Assembly: GCA_045105695.1 (NCBI GenBank)
Contig: JBGCDT010000140.1
Span: forward strand, 1 to 17,592
Direction: 5' to 3'
Source: CALGLS01 sp045105695
GTDB taxonomy: Bacteria > Bacteroidota > Bacteroidia > Chitinophagales > Saprospiraceae
DNA: 17,592 bases
In this document: positions 15,082 to 17,592 of the stretch, piece after piece
How the letters are laid out: every line of letters begins with the position of its first letter
How positions within the stretch are numbered: position 1 is the first letter of the stretch
Translations under genes and position numbers: made by a program
The notes under the pieces: model-generated
The model's input: the letters and a program-made list of their open reading frames with translations, nothing else
Databases searched by the model: none
What the model was told of the DNA's origin: nothing

Positions 15082-15945
15082 TTATAAGAAGTATTCTTTT
15101 ACGTAATTCACTATTTTCAAACCATCAGTATCTGCTTGCGTTTTTAATTGACACATATTCTCAGCCCATTCTGAGGTTCGAATTCTCAATGGAGGGTTTT
15201 CCATTTGAGCTACTTTTAGTATTACTTCAGCAACCTCTTGTCCGGTTTGGTAAGGAGAGACGTCTCCGCTAGTGGCTCTACTTTGTGCACCTTCCAGATA
15301 CTTTTGAAAAATAGGAGCGTACTCACCTGTTGCCATTTTTCCTTCTGCGTTTACTGTTTTTGCTACAGCATTATCCATGAAAGCCGTGGCAATACCACCT
15401 GGTTCAATCGTCGAAAGCTTGATTCCAAAAGGCTCTGATACATAAGTGGCGAGGGCTTCCGTAAACCCTTCCACAGCGAATTCTGCCCCACAGTACAATT
15501 CATTAAAAGGTTGTCCTACAAGTCCTCCGACTGAAGTGATGTTAATGATGTGTCCTGACCTTGCTTCTCGCATGAAAGGCAAAACAGCTTTGGTTGTTCT
15601 GATGACTCCTGTGTAATTTACATCTGTCACCCAGTCTATTTCGTCTTGAGATGTTTGTTCTAATGTCTTTGCAAAACCAGCTCCTGCGTTATTGATGAGC
15701 ATGTCAATTTTACCATTCTTGACAATGATGGCCTCTACTGCTTTTTTGATAGAAGCGTTGTCCGTTACATCTAGTTGTATAATTTCAATGTCTAAGTTTT
15801 CTTCTGCAATCTTTGCTTTGAGGGCATCTGCTTTTTTTAGATTTCTCATGGTCGCATAAACCCTGAAATCATTTTGAGCAAACAGGATAGAAGATTCAAA
15901 ACCAACCCCTGTTGAGGTTCCTGTGATTAATATATTTTTCTTCAT
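15082..15945 (-). CDS. Short-chain dehydrogenase/reductase with an atypical active site
   Basis: This 287-residue classical-type SDR has the cofactor loop TGTSTGVG (8-15), Arg34 after strand 2 (hinting at NADP(H)), LDV (58-60), NNAG (85-88), and Asn110 and Ser138 of the catalytic tetrad. In the YxxxK motif Tyr151 is present, but the lysine position is Glu155 (ELYCGAEFAVEG, codon GAA). The PGG motif (EPGGIATAF) follows. The missing lysine would be expected to impair ordinary hydride transfer, so the protein may be inactive, repurposed, or a recent mutant; a sequencing error would also explain it. It is followed two bases later by the DoxX-like gene and preceded by tetR after 59 bases. A palindrome at 15966-15987 suggests TetR control. 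Confidence 0.88.
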   Translation of the reverse strand: MKKNILITGTSTGVGFESSILFAQNDFRVYATMRNLKKADALKAKIAEENLDIEIIQLDVTDNASIKKAVEAIIVKNGKIDMLINNAGAGFAKTLEQTSQDEIDWVTDVNYTGVIRTTKAVLPFMREARSGHIINITSVGGLVGQPFNELYCGAEFAVEGFTEALATYVSEPFGIKLSTIEPGGIATAFMDNAVAKTVNAEGKMATGEYAPIFQKYLEGAQSRATSGDVSPYQTGQEVAEVILKVAQMENPPLRIRTSEWAENMCQLKTQADTDGLKIVNYVKEYFL

Positions 15946-15965
15946 TTGAATTTAGTTTATGTTTT

Positions 15966-15987
15966 TTGGAGCGAATGTTCATTCCAA
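15966..15987. promoter_or_regulatory. Candidate TetR operator upstream of the SDR gene
   Basis: A 22-bp imperfect palindrome has outer arms TTGGA and TCCAA and the inner perfect element GAATG-TT-CATTC (15973-15984). It lies 21 bases before the SDR ATG. Its right half, read on the minus strand, is TTGGAATGA, identical to the nine bases that begin the palindrome in the tetR promoter. The spacing between half-sites differs (22 versus 18 bp overall). Confidence 0.5.
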
Positions 15988-16004
15988 AATTGAGTTAAAA
16001 AATT

Positions 16005-16556
16005 TTATTCTTTAATAGCGTCCCAAACCATTTTCAGTTGGTTCTTAAGAGATGCTTTCTTTTTGTTGTCTTCTTGAAAATGTAGTCGGAGATATGAAAT
16101 GATAGTTCCTCCGATAAATTGCATCATTACTTTAGTTTCAATCCTTTTGATGACTCTTTCTTTCTTCCCGGTTTCTATTAATTCGAGTACAGCCGTTATA
16201 GCTTCATAGCCCAGTTCTTTACTCTCTGAAGTGATGATAGGGGAGGCCTGCAATTGTTCTATGAAGTTGAAAAACAGCGAATTGTCTAGGTAAAACTGAA
16301 TGGCTTGGCTGTAGTATTGTTCAAACTGAGTTTTTAAAGGCTTTTGTTTGTTGAATGCAGAGAATACGGCTTTTTCATTTTGCTTTATACTTATGTATAG
16401 TGCGTTGATAAGTATTTCTTTGTTTGGGAAGTAGTTATAAATAGTCCCCATTCCCGTTCCAGCTTCTTTGGCAATAGCTGACATAGGAGTTGCATGAACT
16501 CCCTTTTGGGTAAGCAATTTTAAGGCTGCTTCAAGAATGGCTTCTTTCTTATTCAT
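16005..16556 (-). CDS. TetR/AcrR family transcriptional regulator
   Basis: This 183-residue repressor-type protein has the N-terminal TetR DNA-binding domain: AILEAALKLLTQKGVHATPM, then SAIAKEAGTGMGTIYNYFPNK (helix-turn-helix about 26-45). A divergent helical ligand-binding domain follows. Its length is typical. Its promoter shows TTG-N20-TATCTTTG with a palindrome in between, and a related palindrome precedes the SDR gene, so it probably represses itself and the SDR-DoxX pair. The ligand is unknown. The ATG at 16554-16556 is only four bases after the -7 element, implying a leaderless or nearly leaderless mRNA. Confidence 0.92.
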   Translation of the reverse strand: MNKKEAILEAALKLLTQKGVHATPMSAIAKEAGTGMGTIYNYFPNKEILINALYISIKQNEKAVFSAFNKQKPLKTQFEQYYSQAIQFYLDNSLFFNFIEQLQASPIITSESKELGYEAITAVLELIETGKKERVIKRIETKVMMQFIGGTIISYLRLHFQEDNKKKASLKNQLKMVWDAIKE

Positions 16557-16560
16557 AAGG

Positions 16561-16591
16561 CAAAGATATATTTTTGGAATGATTGTTCCAA
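16561..16591 (-). promoter_or_regulatory. tetR promoter with embedded operator palindrome
   Basis: On the minus strand TTG (complement of 16589-16591), 20 bases, then TATCTTTG (complement of 16561-16568) is a full match to the Bacteroidota promoter consensus. The palindrome TTGGAATGATTGTTCCAA occupies 16574-16591, with exact 6-bp arms TTGGAA and TTCCAA. A bound regulator would cover the -33 element and spacer, the classic arrangement for autorepression. Confidence 0.62.
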
Positions 16592-16607
16592 GGTGAGAGA
16601 GGACGAC

Positions 16608-17384
16608 TTAAGATTTTCTTTTTCGAAATAGAGTGTTCATGTCGTCGTAGATGTATAGTCCACAAATTCCAATAGTTATCACACCAAGGAAAATTCCTGT
16701 TATATCTCCATCTGAAATGATTAAAATGGAAGCTATAGTGAGTAGTGTTGAAAACCCATATCCAATTATGCGTTTCATTATTCTTTTTGGTGTCCACTTT
16801 GATTCCTGCTCGATCTCTTTTCTTGTTTTTACCTTTTGATCGTAGGCTTTTTTTATTACATCGTTTCCTTTAATTACCGATTCGTACTGATGAATCAGCT
16901 CCTTTTTATTTTTTTTATTCCATCCAAATGTAAATGGATTAGACTGAACAGATGGGGCAACCATACTATTTAGATAGATTTTTTTCTCTGTACGCATGAC
17001 TGTAACCCTGATTCCATCCCATTGCCATGGAATTGATTTAGTGGCTAAGAAATAATTTTTTGTGTTTGATAAAACAGTCCATTTGTTCAGCATAGCAGCA
17101 GCTCTATTAGCGTTTTTAAATTGTTTTTCTGAAAGACGATAATCTAATTTGTCTAAATTTGGGGCTGTTAATTTATGTCTAATCAGAATTATGATTGCGC
17201 TGTAAAATAGTAGGGGAGCAAAAAGTAATCTGTAATCCTCCATTGCCATAAACGATGTTAGAATAAATATAGTCCCTACATGAAATAGGATGAGTATGAA
17301 GTTTATCCAGTACTCGAATTTTTCACCACTGGTAAGTTGGATTTTTTCTTCATCTATAGACTTTTTGATTTGGTTTGATTCCAC
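16608..17384 (-). CDS. Predicted membrane protein of unknown function
   Basis: This 258-residue protein has two hydrophobic helices near the N terminus (about 27-48 and 52-68), a basic cytoplasmic-type middle region (about 70-205) rich in Lys, Arg and Trp, and two helices near the C terminus (about 208-226 and 228-246). The middle includes WDGIRVTVMRTEKKIYLNSM. I recognise no family. The only start consistent with the upstream in-frame stop is GTG at 17382-17384; the next ATG would remove most of the first two helices. It precedes tetR by 51 bases on the same strand, but tetR has its own promoter. Upstream, 67 bases separate it from a gene that is cut by the window end. Confidence 0.7.
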   Translation of the reverse strand: MESNQIKKSIDEEKIQLTSGEKFEYWINFILILFHVGTIFILTSFMAMEDYRLLFAPLLFYSAIIILIRHKLTAPNLDKLDYRLSEKQFKNANRAAAMLNKWTVLSNTKNYFLATKSIPWQWDGIRVTVMRTEKKIYLNSMVAPSVQSNPFTFGWNKKNKKELIHQYESVIKGNDVIKKAYDQKVKTRKEIEQESKWTPKRIMKRIIGYGFSTLLTIASILIISDGDITGIFLGVITIGICGLYIYDDMNTLFRKRKS

Positions 17385-17451
17385 AGGGTGTATTTATTTT
17401 TCTTTAACATGTAGTTAATATATTTTGATAGATTGGTAAGTGTCATACCCC

Positions 17452-17592
17452 TCACTCCACATAAGCCTGGCGGACCACTAAAAAATAATACCCATCTCCA
17501 ATATCTATATACCCCTGATCATAACAATAGTTGTAAGTCTTTCCAGCCTTGGTTGAATACACGTTCGTGAAGTAGCTGAATTTAAAACCTTG
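17452..17592 (-). CDS. C-terminal part of a gene truncated by the window edge
   Basis: The last 141 bases hold a minus-strand open frame that enters from beyond 17592 and stops with TGA at 17452-17454. The visible 46 residues begin QGFKFSYFTNVYST and end GYIDIGDGYYFLVVRQAYVE, rich in aromatic residues and beta-strand-like. The composition looks coding and no competing frame is better. The family cannot be told from this fragment. The membrane-protein gene starts 67 bases downstream on the same strand. Confidence 0.6.
   Translation of the reverse strand, partial: QGFKFSYFTNVYSTKAGKTYNYCYDQGYIDIGDGYYFLVVRQAYVE

Noticed and set aside
1..17592. CRISPR array, restriction-modification, phage or transposase genes
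   Set aside because: No direct-repeat/spacer arrangement and no such protein motifs were seen on either strand; the only tandem repeats are coding.

Overview
The window is chromosomal DNA of a low-GC member of the Bacteroidota, most likely a marine-type Cytophagales or Saprospirales relative. Three sequence signs support the phylum. Two large secreted proteins end in type IX secretion (T9SS, por) C-terminal sorting domains. Several genes are preceded by the Bacteroidota promoter signature TTG-N19/20-TAnnTTTG. Shine-Dalgarno sequences are almost absent. The genus is my guess. No rRNA, tRNA, CRISPR array, intact transposase or phage gene is visible.

Layout. 1-1374: a DinB-fold protein and an SRPBCC (START-like) protein, both on the minus strand, separated by about 410 bases that look like a decayed or dispersed element. 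1375-2602: a minus-strand pair made of a SOUL haem-binding-like protein and a 57-residue DUF2256 zinc-ribbon protein. 2895-5135 (plus): a T9SS cargo protein with twenty tandem 15-residue Cys-rich repeats, followed by a small unknown lipoprotein. 5147-9146 (minus): a lipoprotein serine hydrolase of the beta-lactamase/PBP fold, an AraC-type regulator, and a long alpha-helical protein of unknown function. 9391-11514 (plus): a beta-propeller protein with a T9SS sorting domain, closed by a clear rho-independent terminator. 11582-14595 (minus): a compact group of a GNAT acetyltransferase, a netrin-like/MORN-type repeat protein and a GNAT-YoaP fusion. 14735-16556 (minus): a TetR regulator, a short-chain dehydrogenase and a DoxX-like membrane protein. 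16608-17592 (minus): a four-helix membrane protein and the C-terminal end of another gene that runs off the window.

How the genes work together. The TetR-SDR-DoxX block is the best-defined unit. A palindrome lies exactly between the -33 and -7 elements of the tetR promoter, and a related palindrome lies in front of the SDR gene, so autoregulation plus control of the SDR-DoxX pair is a reasonable inference. The SDR carries Glu where the catalytic Lys of the YxxxK motif should be. The SOUL-DUF2256 pair fits an association I recall with light/photolyase gene neighbourhoods, but no photolyase is in this window. I did not find a complete novel defence or mobile system. The most noteworthy items are the Cys-repeat T9SS protein with its lipoprotein neighbour, the TetR operator pair, the SDR active-site change, the short DUF2256 gene, and the repeat-like stretch at 523-933.
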